Positions 1 through 13,236 of a stretch of DNA of 64,000 nucleotides are shown here, piece by piece. The position numbers and the translations under genes were made by a program. The stretch's first letter is position 1, and each line of letters opens with the position of its first letter. The notes beneath the pieces were generated by a model. The model saw only the letters and a program-made list of their open reading frames with translations, made no database searches and was not told the origin of the DNA. This DNA comes from Carallia brachiata. Its lineage: Eukaryota > Streptophyta > Magnoliopsida > Malpighiales > Rhizophoraceae. The stretch spans positions 8,778,895 to 8,842,894 of the forward strand of contig JADCRB010000013.1 in NCBI GenBank assembly GCA_021464245.1. Direction: 5' to 3'.

Positions 1-2133
1 CAGTGTGACTGGGGACATCTTAAGGTCAGTTTGACCCACTTGTGAAAGCTTGAGAGTCAGAAACTGCTAGTCTTGAAACTCCTATTTCACCCTGATAGAA
101 TCTTAAAACTAGGACCTTTTAGTGTTATTTTTAACTAATGAACACTGGGTATGCAGTTAGCCTGCCCAAAGAGTGGTCAAGTTAGCTAAACCCAGATGTG
201 TGCTTGCGGACGCCATCCTTAAATCAGCTAGTATATCCAAAGTCTTACTTGCAATTTTGCATGCTCAAGTGCAAACACACTTTTGGACTAGACTTCCACT
301 GCAGAGATGTTTTATCAAGAGCCAAATAGTAAGAGAATGAACCCAAACCCTAACAGAGCCGACTGATAAGAACTTGGTATGCATTGGCTTAGTCACTAGA
401 CCATAGTATAATCAGCTCAAAAGGAAGAATGTTGAAATTAACAACTAGCAATTCCTGTTATCTTTCAGCCCCAAAGCAACAAGCCATTACCATGATCCCT
501 CCCCCACAAAGGGGGAAAAAACTTGAGACGCAAATCATCTCATGATCTTTTTCGGGACAACGGAATAATAAATAATCCATGAACATAATAGGCATCAATA
601 TCTCACCTGAAGAACCCACAAGCTAAGAAGTGACTCTAAGCAAAACAAGCCAAATCCCACAAAATAAAAAATCTGCGAGACAAGCAAGCATTAGTTAAAA
701 CTGAGTCAAATAAAATGAAAGGGAATACCACCAAATGGTAGAGGGGAAAAGGTGAAGGAGGGGAAGAAAATAAGGGGAAAAGGGGTAACGCCTGTGTTTG
801 AGAAATATTTTCAAAGAAAGGAAAATAAAAAACAATTTATTTGCTTCCTTAGCCCACTGATCCTCCCAATTTTGGTAGGAAAATTATTGATTGATCCATA
901 AAATGACTAATTTCACCCATTGTAACTATTTTTATGAACACTCATCAATTTTAGTAAAACGGTAAAATTGACATTTTCAAACATTTTTTCCCTCCCTTTC
1001 CACACCCCAAACCGGAAATTTTGCTCTCCCCCAATATTCTTCTCTCCCATTTTTCTCTCCCCATTTTCCCCTCCCCTTACTCTGTTAACCAAACAAAGGG
1101 TAAGTCTATTCGTGAAAACGCATCTGATATCATGCTCTTATTTTTGCAGGTCTACTGCAAAGCTACTGAGAAACCAAAATCTGAGGTTTAAAACATGTGT
1201 CACCATTGGAAACAAACTGACAATGAAGCATTCAAAGAAGAAGTAAAGGAAAGAAGACCGTACACCATGAACGGCAACACAGAAGGACTCAAAAAACCTG
1301 ATATATTATGACTGGAGTTTCCCACATGTATGACCACATATTAATGGCAGCTAATGAGAACAATGCAAGATGTTTTCCAGCTATATGACTTATCAGTTTA
1401 TTAACTGCCATAAAAACTAATGACCTAATTAGCATAATGCATCCTTGGCCAGTAGCCCAGAAAACGAAGTTTTACTTTTCTGCTTCATTCCAAGCATTAT
1501 CAGTATACCAGAGTCCATGTCAAAAACTCACATAATTCAAGAAATAATTAATGCAACAGTGCAGATGTTCATTACAGAACATATTTTATGGTAATAGGAA
1601 AATATACATCATTACTACTCAAACCTGTGAAAATAGCATATCAGACAACATAAAATAAAAATCAGCAGAAAAAAAAAAAAGAAAGAAAGAAAAGAAACTG
1701 TTCAGAAATAAAAACTATACAATACTGATAATTAACCAAGAAGAAAAAAATTGTAAACCAAACATGAGCATAAAGAAGGATATTAATTTCTATATACCAA
1801 ACAGAAGAAATCAGATGTTGCACGTTCTTCTAGGAATAAATGCAGTTTCTTTAGGGGAAAAAAAAAATAAAGACAACGGCACAAGAACTGGATAAAAACA
1901 AAATCGAAAACCAGTTAAGGAAGCAATAGTGGTTCAATAATTCTCTGCTGCATACTGCAGACAAAATCACAAATATCCAACTTCACATTCCAGAAGACAC
2001 TTAAAAGAGTTGAATGTGTTTGGAAGAATTTTTGGAAGCATTTTTTATGTTGAAGTTTGGATATTAATTTTCATTCTAAGCTGCTAGTTAAGCACACAAA
2101 TCAATGGAAAAATGACAACACAATCCAACTTAC
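1..2133 (-). other. SCAMP intron sequence, no exon seen
   Basis: This stretch lies downstream of the last visible SCAMP exon on the minus strand. That exon ends in phase 0 at a GT donor (2132-2133), so more coding sequence must follow. I looked for the expected last membrane segment and the Tyr/Phe-Arg-Gly C-terminal tail and did not find them, so they lie left of position 1. A purine-rich stretch (about 715-795) and a pyrimidine-rich stretch (about 985-1095, ending near TTAACCAAACAAAGGG) face each other and could be the ends of an old inserted element. A-rich simple repeats occur at about 1668-1696. Confidence 0.5.
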
Positions 2134-5100
2134 CCCAACCAATGGACGGGAAGAGATGACATCAATTGCTGGAAGGATACCCCTGTAAAATGCAGACACA
2201 TTACATCCAACAACCACAACATTCAAAAACAAGATTGAGAAATGTAAGCACTTACGTCAACGACTTTCCGTGGAAGACAATTGGGGGAGCAATAGCAGCA
2301 AATATACAGAAACCAATGTGAAGCTACAATAAACATTTAATTATAGAAACATCACAAAAGGCTGACAAGCACATGACCATACATTTTCTGCTCAATGATA
2401 ATTGTCAAAACTTACCATATAAAAGAGGAAAAACCAACCAAACTTCAAGGCACTGTCTGTCCTGCAAAGTTCAAAACAAAGCCTTTCTTATGAACAATCA
2501 AATGTTCAGTTGTTCATAAAAAGCATATTTTTCTCCATATGTAATTTGATCCAGTGTAACCAAATTCTTTAGTTTAAAAGGCAAGGTAATTTTCAAGAAA
2601 TTCTTGAGCTTATTATCGTTTGGGAGTTTGGCCTATCACTATACTCATAATTCCATTTTTCTCCACTAATAAATTCTATGCGGACTAAGATTAACTTAGG
2701 TTCAAATCATTTGTTTGGCTGCCAATATTTTCTGTTTTTCTAATCTGATTTTACTCCCTTCATTAGCAAATATCAGAGAAAATGCTCATTATTTTGAATT
2801 TCTAACATACCCTATATTCCTGGACTAGAAAGGAAACCATGCCAAAGCAGCAAAGCCTGCTTGTTCGTGAAGCAATTTACCAGCTATCACACAATTTTTG
2901 CTTTCCAAGCAACCTATACTTGCCAGGGTTGCACCATAACTTGCTGCTTTGGTTAAGGAAAATGGAATAGACTACTGTCACCTCTATCAGTTTTGCAGCA
3001 CCACTCCATTCAGGAGGGGCTACATATCCAATAGAACACTTCACAGAAGAATTGTCAACACTAAATCCCCAAGGAAGTTTGAAAGCATGAAAAATAAGTA
3101 TATGATAGACTACCTACACCTACAGAAATTTGGTTCACAATCTGGGCACAAATATTGTTTCTTTTCATTTCACTTCCACTGCAGCCATGATCTACAAAGT
3201 ATATTTAAGTACTCAAAGTTAAATAATAAAGTGAACAATTTCTCACTAAATACTTGCCTCATTGCACGATAGAGAGGCCTGTACCATAGTACATATGAGA
3301 GGGGGCACCCAAGCAGAGCATAAATTGTCGCGAGCAGAAAAATTTTGGGTCCTATACATAATGAGCCATTTCAGATAATTCTTAATCACGTTTCAGTCCT
3401 TGGAAATAAATAACCTTGAATATGCTCATGTAACTGGATAAGATAAGCTTACCTCCGCCTCTAATCCAGCAGACCATCACAGCAATTAAATTATATGAAA
3501 GACAAAGAACTATACCTGCAAAGGCAGTACCAAAAGAAGATCAGTAATTTGCCACAGAGGAATAGTTGCTCACTTAATATGGCTCATATAATCCTCATTT
3601 AGCTCTTTCCTTCAAATCTACCAGTCACATGGCATTTGCGCTTTCAAAACCCACCGATTATACACTAAGAACATGCAGAAAAAGAGAACAGTTACTGTAC
3701 TCTTTATCTTTCATCTTCATCTCAAATGGCTAAGGGAAAATATACCTCAAAGTTATATAGAGGAAAGGTTCATCTTATTATAACTAGTGAAGAGCCAACT
3801 GCAAAATTAAAAAAAAAAAAAAAAAAAAAAGAGCTCAATCACCCCTTGACAGTGTTGGTCTTTTCTTTGGGGAGCATTCAATTTTAACTCAAAAATGTAT
3901 AATCAAATGCCATATGTGAAACCAGCCAAAGAAAAAAAGAAAGGTCATCCACTCACAGTACAAAAAAAATAATAATAATAATAATAATGTTAGGCTCCTA
4001 AAAGGGAAAATTTGAGATTTGGGGAAACAATGTTTTAGGTTCAGTTTCTTTATTTGGTGGATACAAATCATTCCTCAAGGAACACTCACCAGAATGAGAG
4101 ATAATACTGATAAACTACTAACAAAGAAAAATGGGGGAAGCAAACAAGGAAAGCACTCCTATATTTGTATTATGAAGTTGAAAAGGCACAACAATGAACT
4201 TTGCAAGCCATAGAATGCACACACTTCTGATGTATATGCATTTTTCAAACACTTCACCATCCACATGAAGATTTTCCTCCCAAAAATTCTATAGATTCTT
4301 AAACATTAGCACCAAGAAAAACTGCAAAGAAACCTCCTTACAAATATAAACTTAAGTTCACAAATATCTAGCCTCAAGTAAAAAACATAAATAAATAAAT
4401 CAGCAATAGTGACCAGGGGAAATTAACGCAAGAATAATTCAGTCTATGTTTGATGAGAAGAAAGAAAGGAATGCTACTGTACCTAGCCAACTAGCAAACG
4501 CCAGATACTGCAGCTTCTGTGCATGAATAGGTATTTCATTTGCTATATCATGATGGATGATGGGAAAAAAGGGCGGCCAGTTCCTATCATCCGCAGGGAC
4601 TCCAGCTGATATGAAAATAAACAAAAAAAATGTTAGCCGATGCGCATCCCATGAACCCATATTTAGACAACTGGAAATACACAGAATACGTTAGATGCAT
4701 ATTCCAGGTGCTTACCTTTAGCAACAGCATCTTCTCTCCTTTTGATTTCCTGCAAACAGCAAAGACAAAGAAAATCTAAATACCATAGTGAAAGACAAAG
4801 CAATAAGTTGCTACAAGCATGCATTAAAAACCTACGCAGCTCAATCCTCTATATTGCAATAGAATTTTCCTGCTTTATAAGTCCAATGTCAAAGTTCATA
4901 ATTAATGTAAAGCAACAAGATGCTTATGTAAAAGATAACCAACCACAATGCACTTGCATGGAAGCATTTGACAATGAAATAAGTAATTAACCTGTTCCCT
5001 CCTTTTAAGCTCTGTTTCCCATGCTGCAAGTTCTTTTTCTTTTTTCTTGGAATCCTGCATTATGCAGTCATAGCATACAAACGTATAAATCACATTACCC

Positions 5101-6878
5101 TACTTTGACAAGAGGAATAGCAAGAAATGGTAAAAAGAAATTGTCATTACATTCATTGTGTTAAGTGGAATGTCAACTGTGGCATCATTGTGACCAAATC
5201 CAACAGGTTGAGATCCCAATGGAGGCATGCGCACCTTTGATCCAGCAGCAGTTGTGCCATTCTAGAAACTCCCAAATCACAAGTCATGAGAACACAATTC
5301 GATAAACAGGATACTAATGTGAAGGAAATTGTAGTACCCCAAAGACCATGTGGCAACTCATAAACAAAAAATCAGTTCATCAAGTGGCTAACTATTTTCC
5401 TAGGTAAAAATTTACACACTGTCTACAATGTATAAAGTTAGTTCAGTGGATCTGAATTCCAAATTTCCAATCACACATAAAATTAATCTTAAGCAAATTT
5501 TTCCAGTTCTAGACAACTTTCATTCCGAGACTTGACAAAACCCCCAGAACCAAGGGCAAACAACTTGACCTCAACGAGCACAACTCAAAAACAAATTTAA
5601 TTTTAACAGCCAACAAGCTTCTAATCTAGTGAGAGCAAATGGCCCTCCTCAAAAAATAATTTTGCGTAAAATTAAATGAAGTTAACAATTTTTCCCCACT
5701 CAGAACTTTTCATACTCCCCATTCAAAATCTGAAACTACTGGATTGACTGCGAGACCCAAAAGACTTAAGATTAACATTAATTGTTGGAGTTGTTAGACA
5801 TCTTTTTATTTTTCTTCAATGAGTTAATCTATCGCATCCATTAGATTTGAAACAAACACTATGTAACCTTAGTGATTGGTTATAACTAATTACAATTTGA
5901 CAATTTTGCTAAATTTGTTATCTTTAAGTTTGAAATTTATTATTGATATCTGAATTTGAGAATATTTGTGAATAGTCATTTGATGATTGAATAAAATTTC
6001 TAGCATATATAATAATTTTATTTATAACGAGCATAAACAAAACATTTATTTTTAGTCAGTATATATATTTTGTGAGGAAAGGTTTGCCACAAAAAAAAAA
6101 ACATTTAGTCACAAGTTACCATTTTGAGAATAATTCTTTCCTAGAAAAAAATGTACACAAAAAAAGGCGATTCTCAGTCTCGTACATTATAGATGATTAA
6201 TTAATACATATAGATCTTGCACCAACTGATTATCATTTTTTTTTACTATTTCATAATTTCCTCACCAAAAATTCTACGTAAAAAATTAATGTTAATAATC
6301 GTAATAATTATTTATCTTTGATATTATTTTTTTATTATTTTATTTTATTAACTACATGTAAAAACACCACTGGATCGCCACTCCCTCTAGTATTACTGTG
6401 ATAGACAAGCTATTAATCAACTCGAAAATTTTTTGAAATTTTTTATATTCATATTTTCGTTATTATTTTTTAATATTTTAACATAAAATTATTATTACAA
6501 ATCAGAAATAAAATCAAATGAATAATTTAAAAAAAAAAGCAAATTAAAAAAAAAACTCTGCAACTCTTATTGCACTACTAATTCGCTTCCCCAATCTCAA
6601 GCGACTACGAAGTGAAAATTAGAACCATCAAATCAATAAATAAAGCTTCTGAAAACAGAAATTTGCATTCAAATCCAGGTCAAAAAAAAAAAAAACAAAT
6701 AAGAAATCTACACGATACACGTGTCCCGTTCCAAGAATTGCCATACCACCGCCGCCAAAGATAGGAACAGATCTGAGAGGGGGGCGAAAATGGGGAAAGA
6801 GAAAACAAGAATAATTACCGAGAAAGGATTGACCTCTTCTTCATCGAAGGGGTTTGGATCGTTGTTGTAGCGGCTCAT
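2134..6878 (-). CDS. Secretory carrier-associated membrane protein (SCAMP), 3' end missing
   Basis: SCAMPs are four-pass membrane proteins of the trans-Golgi network, plasma membrane and cell plate that act in vesicle traffic. Ten exons can be read in phase on the minus strand: 6878-6819, 5261-5151, 5054-4992, 4749-4716, 4605-4483, 3515-3453, 3351-3258, 2461-2416, 2323-2256, 2182-2134. They give 237 codons. The start is the ATG giving [20 protein letters not shown], with two NPF endocytic motifs (residues 9-11 and 17-19). A charged coiled-coil stretch ([19 protein letters not shown]) follows. Next comes the SCAMP core: [20 protein letters not shown] before the first membrane segment, [20 protein letters not shown] between segments, and [20 protein letters not shown]. 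Plant SCAMPs have about 285-290 residues, so roughly 50 C-terminal residues lie outside the window. No frameshift or stop is seen. The intron after exon 7 uses a GC donor (separate entry). Confidence 0.93.
2462..3257 (-). other. GC-AG intron in SCAMP
   Basis: Exon 7 ends ...ATGAG and the intron starts GCAAGT rather than GTAAGT; the acceptor is TTTGCAG at 2462-2468. Phase demands this junction: AG|G gives Arg in [20 protein letters not shown] is the usual form of the rare GC donor class still handled by the major spliceosome. All other introns of this gene read GT-AG. Confidence 0.75.
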
Positions 6879-7000
6879 CTCCACTCCTCTCTCTCTCTCT
6901 GTCTCCCTTTCTCTCTCTAAATCTTTAAGATCTCCTCCGAATTTGCCTCACAGCTCGCACGGCAATAGCAGCAAATCTAGGAAGGGGGACGAGAGAGACA
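6879..7000 (-). promoter_or_regulatory. SCAMP 5' leader / proximal promoter
   Basis: Upstream of the SCAMP ATG the transcript strand is GA-rich: the plus strand is a CT microsatellite at about 6885-6918. Such GA/CT tracts are common in plant 5' leaders. I see no clear TATA box, so the transcription start is not placed. Confidence 0.4.
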
Positions 7001-8330
7001 GAGAGAGAAAGAGCGCGTTGCGGAGGAATGTGGAGTGGAGTGTGCTTGTTTTTTGGTTTTTTATTCTTTTTGGGCTCGTCGGTGGTGGGCAGGTGACGTG
7101 GGATTATCAATTTGAAATTTTCATTTTTCCTATTTTAACCCTGCATTTTCACGTATATTACAGAGTTGGCTCCAGCTACGGCCGTCTCACCTGCCTGACC
7201 GCCCCTGGAATTTTCGAATTTTACGACGGGTATGTTGGTGACGCGTCAGCGTTACTCTTCTGGCGAAAAAGAAGGGACAAGTATAATTGTTTTACGCGTC
7301 AGAATCACACTGTTTTTTGTTGTACGTTTTTTCTTGACATATGTCTTATTTTTTTAAGGCATTTATTAATTGAAAAAACTGGTACAACTGGAAAAAAGTA
7401 TTTAAAAGAATTTTTTTTAATCAGTGAAAAATTGTTTGTAAATATAGAATTTATTATGTAACGAGAAAAGAGTGATTTTTTTAATTATATTTGTAATGGA
7501 TATAATTATACAATAAATTTAGTAAATTATATTATAAAATTTTTTGACAAATTTTTTTGGTCATATAACAGTACCATTATTAATTTTATTTTTTTAGATG
7601 AATAAAATCACTCAAGTAGATTTCATTCATTATATAATGTAAATTTATGAATAAATTATACTTATTAAAAAATATTAGTCAAATTAAAATCTTCTTTTTT
7701 TAATTACATTACGTAGGCATACTCCATAATCATACTCTATCCAAATTGCACTTTTTTTAAATAAAAATTAAATTTTAAATATATTTAGTATTATTTCAAA
7801 TATAGTTAATATTACCTAAACGTTTAATTTTTTAAAAAAAATTCAATTTTTTTTACTAAGATAGGCTAAAGTATGACTATATAGGGTATGCCCATAAACT
7901 TCTTCCCATGTTTCCTAAATTTAGCAATATATGATAGGTTGTAAATTTATTTTTATTTTTAAAAAAATTTGATATATTTTTAAATGTTTCAATTTCACTG
8001 GACCACAACTCTTCCCGCGTGTTTGGTTTTGTTGGAAAGTTTGAGGAAAGAACTTGATTAGAAAACCAAAATCACATTACTTTGCAAATAATATGTTTTT
8101 AAGTCTTTAATCTTTATTAATTTGTATAATTGAGTTTTAAAGTTTTTAATTTTTTAATTAAATTATATATTTTTAGATCCATTACAATTGAGTCATTCTG
8201 TCCACGACTATTAATCAAATCAATTAAAATAAACTTTGATGAAAAGAAAGTGAATTAATTAAATCCCCAACGTTCCAACATTTTTCTCCCAAATCCTAAA
8301 CATTCTAACATTTTTTCAATCAAATGCTTA
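7000..8330. other. AT-rich spacer, no gene
   Basis: The plus strand has an open frame at 6943-7461, but it starts in the SCAMP leader and its composition follows the local bias, so I do not call it a gene. The rest is AT-rich with short repeats related to sequence near 59.0 kb (an AATAAATTTARTAAATTA-type motif near 7512-7530). Confidence 0.5.
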
Positions 8331-8331
8331 A

Positions 8332-8590
8332 TGCTTTGTTTTGGCAAAGTATAGGAAATGGTAGGAAAAGAAAATGGTAGGAAACTACTTTCTATTTATA
8401 TTCTTTTCTATTCATTTTCTATCAATCCAAACAACTAATTTTTACTTTTTCTCTCATAAATTACTATTCATTTTCTTTCTCACAACTTTCTAATCATTAC
8501 TTTTTATCAATTATAATATTATCATTATCATACTATTTTCTATTCTCTTTCTTTTCCATTTCCTTTCTTGCAATCCAAACAAATCATAAA
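8332..8590. mobile_element. MITE-like repeat, family with TGTTTGGATTG-type ends
   Basis: The right end reads GCAATCCAAACAAATCA and the left end TTTGTTTTGGCAAAGTATAGG, an imperfect inverted repeat. The interior contains CATTTTCTTTCTCACAAC and TTTTTATCAATTATAATA. Diverged relatives lie at about 12755-12990 (same orientation) and about 44681-45146 (opposite orientation). There is no coding capacity. The hAT-like assignment is a guess from the end sequences. Confidence 0.5.
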
Positions 8591-8964
8591 TGTTTCAAAA
8601 TTTTCCAATTGAGGTCTTTGCCGATATTTTTTTTGCTATTTTTAGAAATGGCGATAATAGATAATTTTTGGATATTTTTATTATTTTTATTAATTTTGCC
8701 ATTTTAAAATATTTTTCTATTTTAATTATTGTTAAAAATTTTAAAACAAAAAATAGAGAAAAAGCGGTATTTACACTTTTTTTATTCATATTCATTTGGT
8801 CAAAGTACATTTTAAATAATTTGATTGACTATCGTTGACAAAAATGACTCAATTGTTAAAGAATATAAATTGTATAGGACTCAACTGAAAATTTAAAACA
8901 ATTTGATACTCAATTGTAAAAATTTATAAAAATTTAGGATTAAAAAGAATGTCATCCATAGTGT

Positions 8965-9425
8965 TAACAAATCAGGACCGAATCGAACCGGCCGGTTCAA
9001 CCAGTCGGACCAATGACCGGTCTTAGGTCTGATCCAATTTAGACCTTAAAACTGGAAAGTAGACGAACCGGTCAAAATTGGTTAAAACAGATTAAGAACC
9101 GATTAAAACTGGTTAAAATCGGTAAAAATCAGACCGGTTAAAAGTAAGTTAAAAAATTAATAAATTATAATTTGACATCAAATATTATTTAAATAATAAT
9201 TTAAATGCTAAATTTAATTAAAAAATTTTCATTTAGTCTTAAATTTGATTAAAACTTTTAATTTAATATTTAAAATTAAAAAAATTAATATTTAATCACT
9301 ATTTATAAGTATTATTTTTTTAATTACTTTTACACATATATATATATATATATATATACACTGATTCAAATACCAGTTTAACCAATTCCACCAGTTGAAC
9401 CTTGAATCCACTAATATTTTCAGTT
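8965..9425. mobile_element. CCGGTT-rich non-autonomous element
   Basis: The left part repeats short words built on ACCGGT / GGTTAAAA (8975-9145), then an AT-rich core and a (TA)n microsatellite (9336-9358). The right end carries AACCAATTCCACCAGTTGAA, roughly the inverse of GGTTCAACCAGTCGGACCAA on the left. This pattern suits a decayed terminal-inverted-repeat element. It has no open frame. Confidence 0.45.
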
Positions 9426-10179
9426 TAATAATCGATCTAGTTCTAATAACTTTAGTTATCTCCATCACTTTTTTTTTTTAATTTTCTTTCTTACATATTT
9501 TTCATCAATTTAAATAACATTTTTTTCTCATAACTTTTATTTTCACTTTTTTTTGTATCATTTTTTTTAACATATTTCTTATTTATCCACGCAGCTATTT
9601 TTTCACGCAACCGAAATTATAGATAATTTACAATTTATAAAAATACAATTGGGTTCGACGTCTTCAACAAAATTAGAGATCATTACATTCAGCAGGCAGA
9701 ATTATTTTAATTTTCAAACGACTTCAACGAACATTGTGTTTTTAGCAAAAATATGGAACTAAGGTCAACGTCCAAAGTATGAATTTGGAATTGGAGTCGG
9801 GTTTTAGTTCAGAAGAGAAGACTATATGGTTGTGAGTATTATGGCTACCAAAGACAAGCTGCCGTTGTCTTGCTCTTAAAACTTCTCGTCCATATCCTCT
9901 CCTTCATGCACAAAAGAAATTCTGAGCAGCTCTATCCCGAATGCAAAGCTACGAGGATCAGCACCACCACCAAGTGGATTCTACCCCTAATTGGCCAGGT
10001 AATAAGTTGAGTATGGCCTAGAGAAAGAGGGAGCCCCAAAATGCAGGTTTAATGACAACCTCGAGCTTATGGATATTGAGGAAGATAAGCTCCTATATCT
10101 TTCTGCAATGTCTCTTATAAATTAATCAACCGTGTCTGGCTTTTGATGTCTCACTTAGTTAGCCCTTGCAAGCGAGTTT

Positions 10180-11636
10180 CATTCCTAGTAAATCACCACA
10201 TGATAATGTTATAGTTGCTTAGGAAGCTCTAAATTTTTTGCAGTGGAAAAAGACGTGTAAATTGAGTCTTATGATATGAAAAATTGATTTAGAAAAAACG
10301 TATAATAAAGTTAATTGGTCTTTCCTATGGGATACAATTGAATTACTTCTTTTGCCTCCATTGTTAGTATCTCTAATTATGGACTGTAACTTCAATGGAT
10401 ATGGCAATTTAATAAAGGAAAAAATTAGGTTGTCAGAATCGGACATCTGTCTGAATGTTTTTTTGTGCAACAAGACAGTGATTTTGTGTAATAAGACTGA
10501 TATTTTGTATAACAAAAAAAATCTGTATTTTTTTGTATTTTTTTTGTTGCATAAAATAGTAGTCTTATTGCACAAAATCACTATTTTATTGCACAAAAAA
10601 ATATTCAGATAGATATCCAATTCTGAAAATGTAATGACACCCTTTAATTTAATAAAAAGGAGGCCATACAGAAATATTTAAACCAGTCATACTGGTTTAA
10701 ACCTTTGAGTGGGCTACGTCAAGGAGACTTATGTCTCTATATTTATTTATGCTTTGTGTTGAAAGGCTTTCCCACTTGATCATGCAAGTAGTAGAGTCCA
10801 AACAATAGAAGGCATTGCAAATATGGCGCATTTATTCTTTTCCAATGATCTTCTGCTTTTTGGCAAAGCTACTCCTTCGAACCGCTCGAATTATTAACAA
10901 TACTCTGAATTTTTTTTTCGTTCTTGTTCTGGGCAAACAATTAATAGAGAGAAATCTAGACTCTTTCTCTCGCCCAATGTCAAACGGCCCTTGGTGCAAT
11001 CTATCAGCAATATTCTGGGTTTCACGGTAGTCCAAGATTTGGGAAAAGTATCTTGGTGTTCCGTGGGTCCATGATAAGCGTAGGAGCCACTTGTACCATT
11101 TTTTTTGGTCTGTAGAAAGATGATAGCTGGCCCATCATTTGGGGAGGCTGTAAGTGAGGGAGCAAATTAAGGTTCGAATCAGAATTTTAGTTGAAATTAT
11201 ACACTTTCAACCACTTTAATTATGTTAGATCCTTTTGTATCATGATATTATAGAGTGAGTTCAAAGCAAATTTAGTGGATGAAAGATGCATTCTCTTTCG
11301 CTTGCTGGCAAAGCAACTTTTGTTCAGTTGGTCACTCAAGCAATACCTTACCATCTAATGCATACTTGCTATTTACTTGCGTCTGTTTGTGATAAAATTG
11401 ATAATTAATCGCAGGTTTTTGTGGAGGATTCTAATGATCATGAGAAAATGAGTCTTGCAACGTGGGAAGATGTTTGTAAGCACAAGAAACTGGGTGGTTT
11501 GGGTCTTCGACATGCACGGAATACGAATGTAAATATTATGATAGTTAAGTATATCCTACCACATCTTCTCCAACACGACCAAGGGGCGGTGGAGACAGAG
11601 ACCCAAGCTAAGGAAGTACCAGAATTGCTTTATTGA
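10180..11636 (+). pseudogene. LINE reverse transcriptase relic
   Basis: Scattered frames on the plus strand match the reverse transcriptase of plant L1-type LINEs. These are KIDLEKTYNKVNWSFLWDTI near 10277 (first catalytic Asp block), GLRQGD near 10710, an RT C-terminal block with KYLGVPW near 11050, and LSLAGKATFVQLVTQAIPYH near 11292-11355. At 11460-11525 comes TWEDVCKHKKLGGLGLRHAR. Stops and frame changes separate every block, so the element is dead. A hairpin MITE (10434-10625) interrupts it. The 5' part and the 3' RNase H part are absent here. Confidence 0.85.
10434..10625. mobile_element. 192-bp hairpin MITE inserted in the LINE relic
   Basis: The two ends form long arms. The left arm starts CAGAATCGGACATCTGTCTG and the right arm, reverse complemented, reads CAGAATTGGATATCTATCTG; pairing continues through a TTTTTTTGTGCAA block. 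Each arm also contains repeats of an AATAAGACTGATATTTTGT-type unit, so almost the whole element can fold back with a small T-rich loop near 10520-10540. It splits the reverse transcriptase coding relic between the catalytic block and GLRQGD, so it arrived after the LINE. Confidence 0.8.
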
Positions 11637-11639
11637 TGG

Positions 11640-13200
11640 ATTTAGAAATCCCAACAACTGCAGCTATGAGACCTCTGCTTCTAATTTCCTGCGCATTCGA
11701 TGCTGTAAGGAAAAAAAAAAAATGAAAAAGTTTCATAGATTGTCGCTGATGACTTTACAATTCAAAGAAGAAAGTAATAATCTAATAATATAAGAAGAAC
11801 CTGTGAGAAAGCAGAGAAGTGGTGGTTCATACTTTATAGATTTGGATTAGAATTAGAGGAATAGTTGTGATCTTATTAAAATTTTTTTCTTATAATCAAG
11901 ACAAAATGTTAAAATTTATAAAAATACTTCAATTTTTTTAAGGAAGAAAGGTTTTATTTTTAAAGATGAGAATTCAATTTTTAATAAATTATGCAAAGAG
12001 ATATAAACAACTTGTCTCCAAATAGGTGTATAAGACGAGAAGTTTCATTAAAGTTTGACAATTTGATTTAAAAAGAAGACGTAAAATTGATAGATTAATC
12101 TTGTGAAGAATAATATTGAGAAGTAGTGAGATAAAGTCAATCTCAAATTAAGTGTGTGAGGGCTAGTGAAGAAATAATGTTGGAAGATGATAAAGATAAA
12201 GCTAATCTCAAACTAGGTCCCACAGGGTTAGAAAAAAATCAGGTGGCATTTTTTAATAAATGATTTAAACAAATAAATAATTGATTTCTTAAAAAAAAGA
12301 ATTTGCCCCCCCAAGAGAAAAAGACCTCTAGAATTATAAGCATAGATAGACCTTTCTTTTACATAAATACTACATAAATATTCAAAAAAAAAAAAAGCCG
12401 AAAACTTGTATCTCGCACCCGCCTGTACCCTCTGTTTTCAATTAAGAAAATTTACATTCTACACTCTCTATTTTAGGTGCAGTTAAAAGTTGCACCCCAT
12501 TGTTTACGTGTAAGCAACATACCGCACTCCAAAACTAACGAAGTTATGTCAACTCAAACGGAAATTAGCAAAAGACTTTTTTTATCCTTTGTTATATTTC
12601 CTTCTTCTGTTGTCATGAAAACATAACAAGATTTTTCTTCCTCCATAACGACATAGAAGGACATTTTGGTCTAATTATGTGATGTATAAGGATTTTTTTA
12701 AATTATTTTAAACATTTTTTTTAAGGGAGTCTTGATTTTTGTTATTGGAATCAAGGCCTTGATTGGCAAATTTCTAATATAAAAAAAATAGAAGAAAATA
12801 ATTTTTTTAATTTATTTTTATTAATCTAAACAATTATCTTTTACTTTTAGTCTCACAAATTATTATTCATTTTATTTATCATAATTTTTTAATCATTATT
12901 TTTTATCAATTATAATAGTTATTATTGTATTATTTTTTATTTATTTTATTTTTTAATCACTTTCTATTTAATTTCTCAAATTGTAATCAGGCCAAAATGT
13001 TGGAATACCGTATGTTAACATTAAAAATGCAACTTGTTACCCATCTAAAAAAAGGTGTAGGGTGTAAATTTCTCTTAAGATTAGCCGTCTTAGGATTAAC
13101 TGAAGTCAGTTAAAATGCACGGAAATTATGAAAACATTTTTTTACCCCTTATTTTATATCAGTCCATAAAGATTAAGAAAAAAAAATTCGTGACTTCCTC
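11640..13200. other. AT-rich spacer with one repeat copy
   Basis: I see no gene here. About 12755-12990 is a diverged copy of the repeat at 8332-8590: both share TCTCACAAATTA/TCTCATAAATTA and TTTTTATCAATTATAATA. An A-rich run lies at about 11711-11722. Confidence 0.45.
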
Positions 13201-13236
13201 GTCGGTGTCAGTTTTGGGTGGACTTGGGAGTTAGGA

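Noticed and set aside
6725..6770. An additional SCAMP exon reading [17 protein letters not shown] on the minus strand
   Set aside because: Its phase does not fit after exon 1, which ends in phase 0, and exon 1 joins the exon at 5261 in phase with a normal SCAMP sequence.
6943..7461. 172-codon plus-strand frame
   Set aside because: It starts in the SCAMP leader on the opposite strand and has no family features; low-complexity AT-rich second half.
10219..10620. Overlapping open frames of 133 and 86 codons on opposite strands
   Set aside because: They are the two sides of the hairpin MITE and its LINE surroundings; repeats of ILLHK/NKTVILCNK arise from the internal repeat units.
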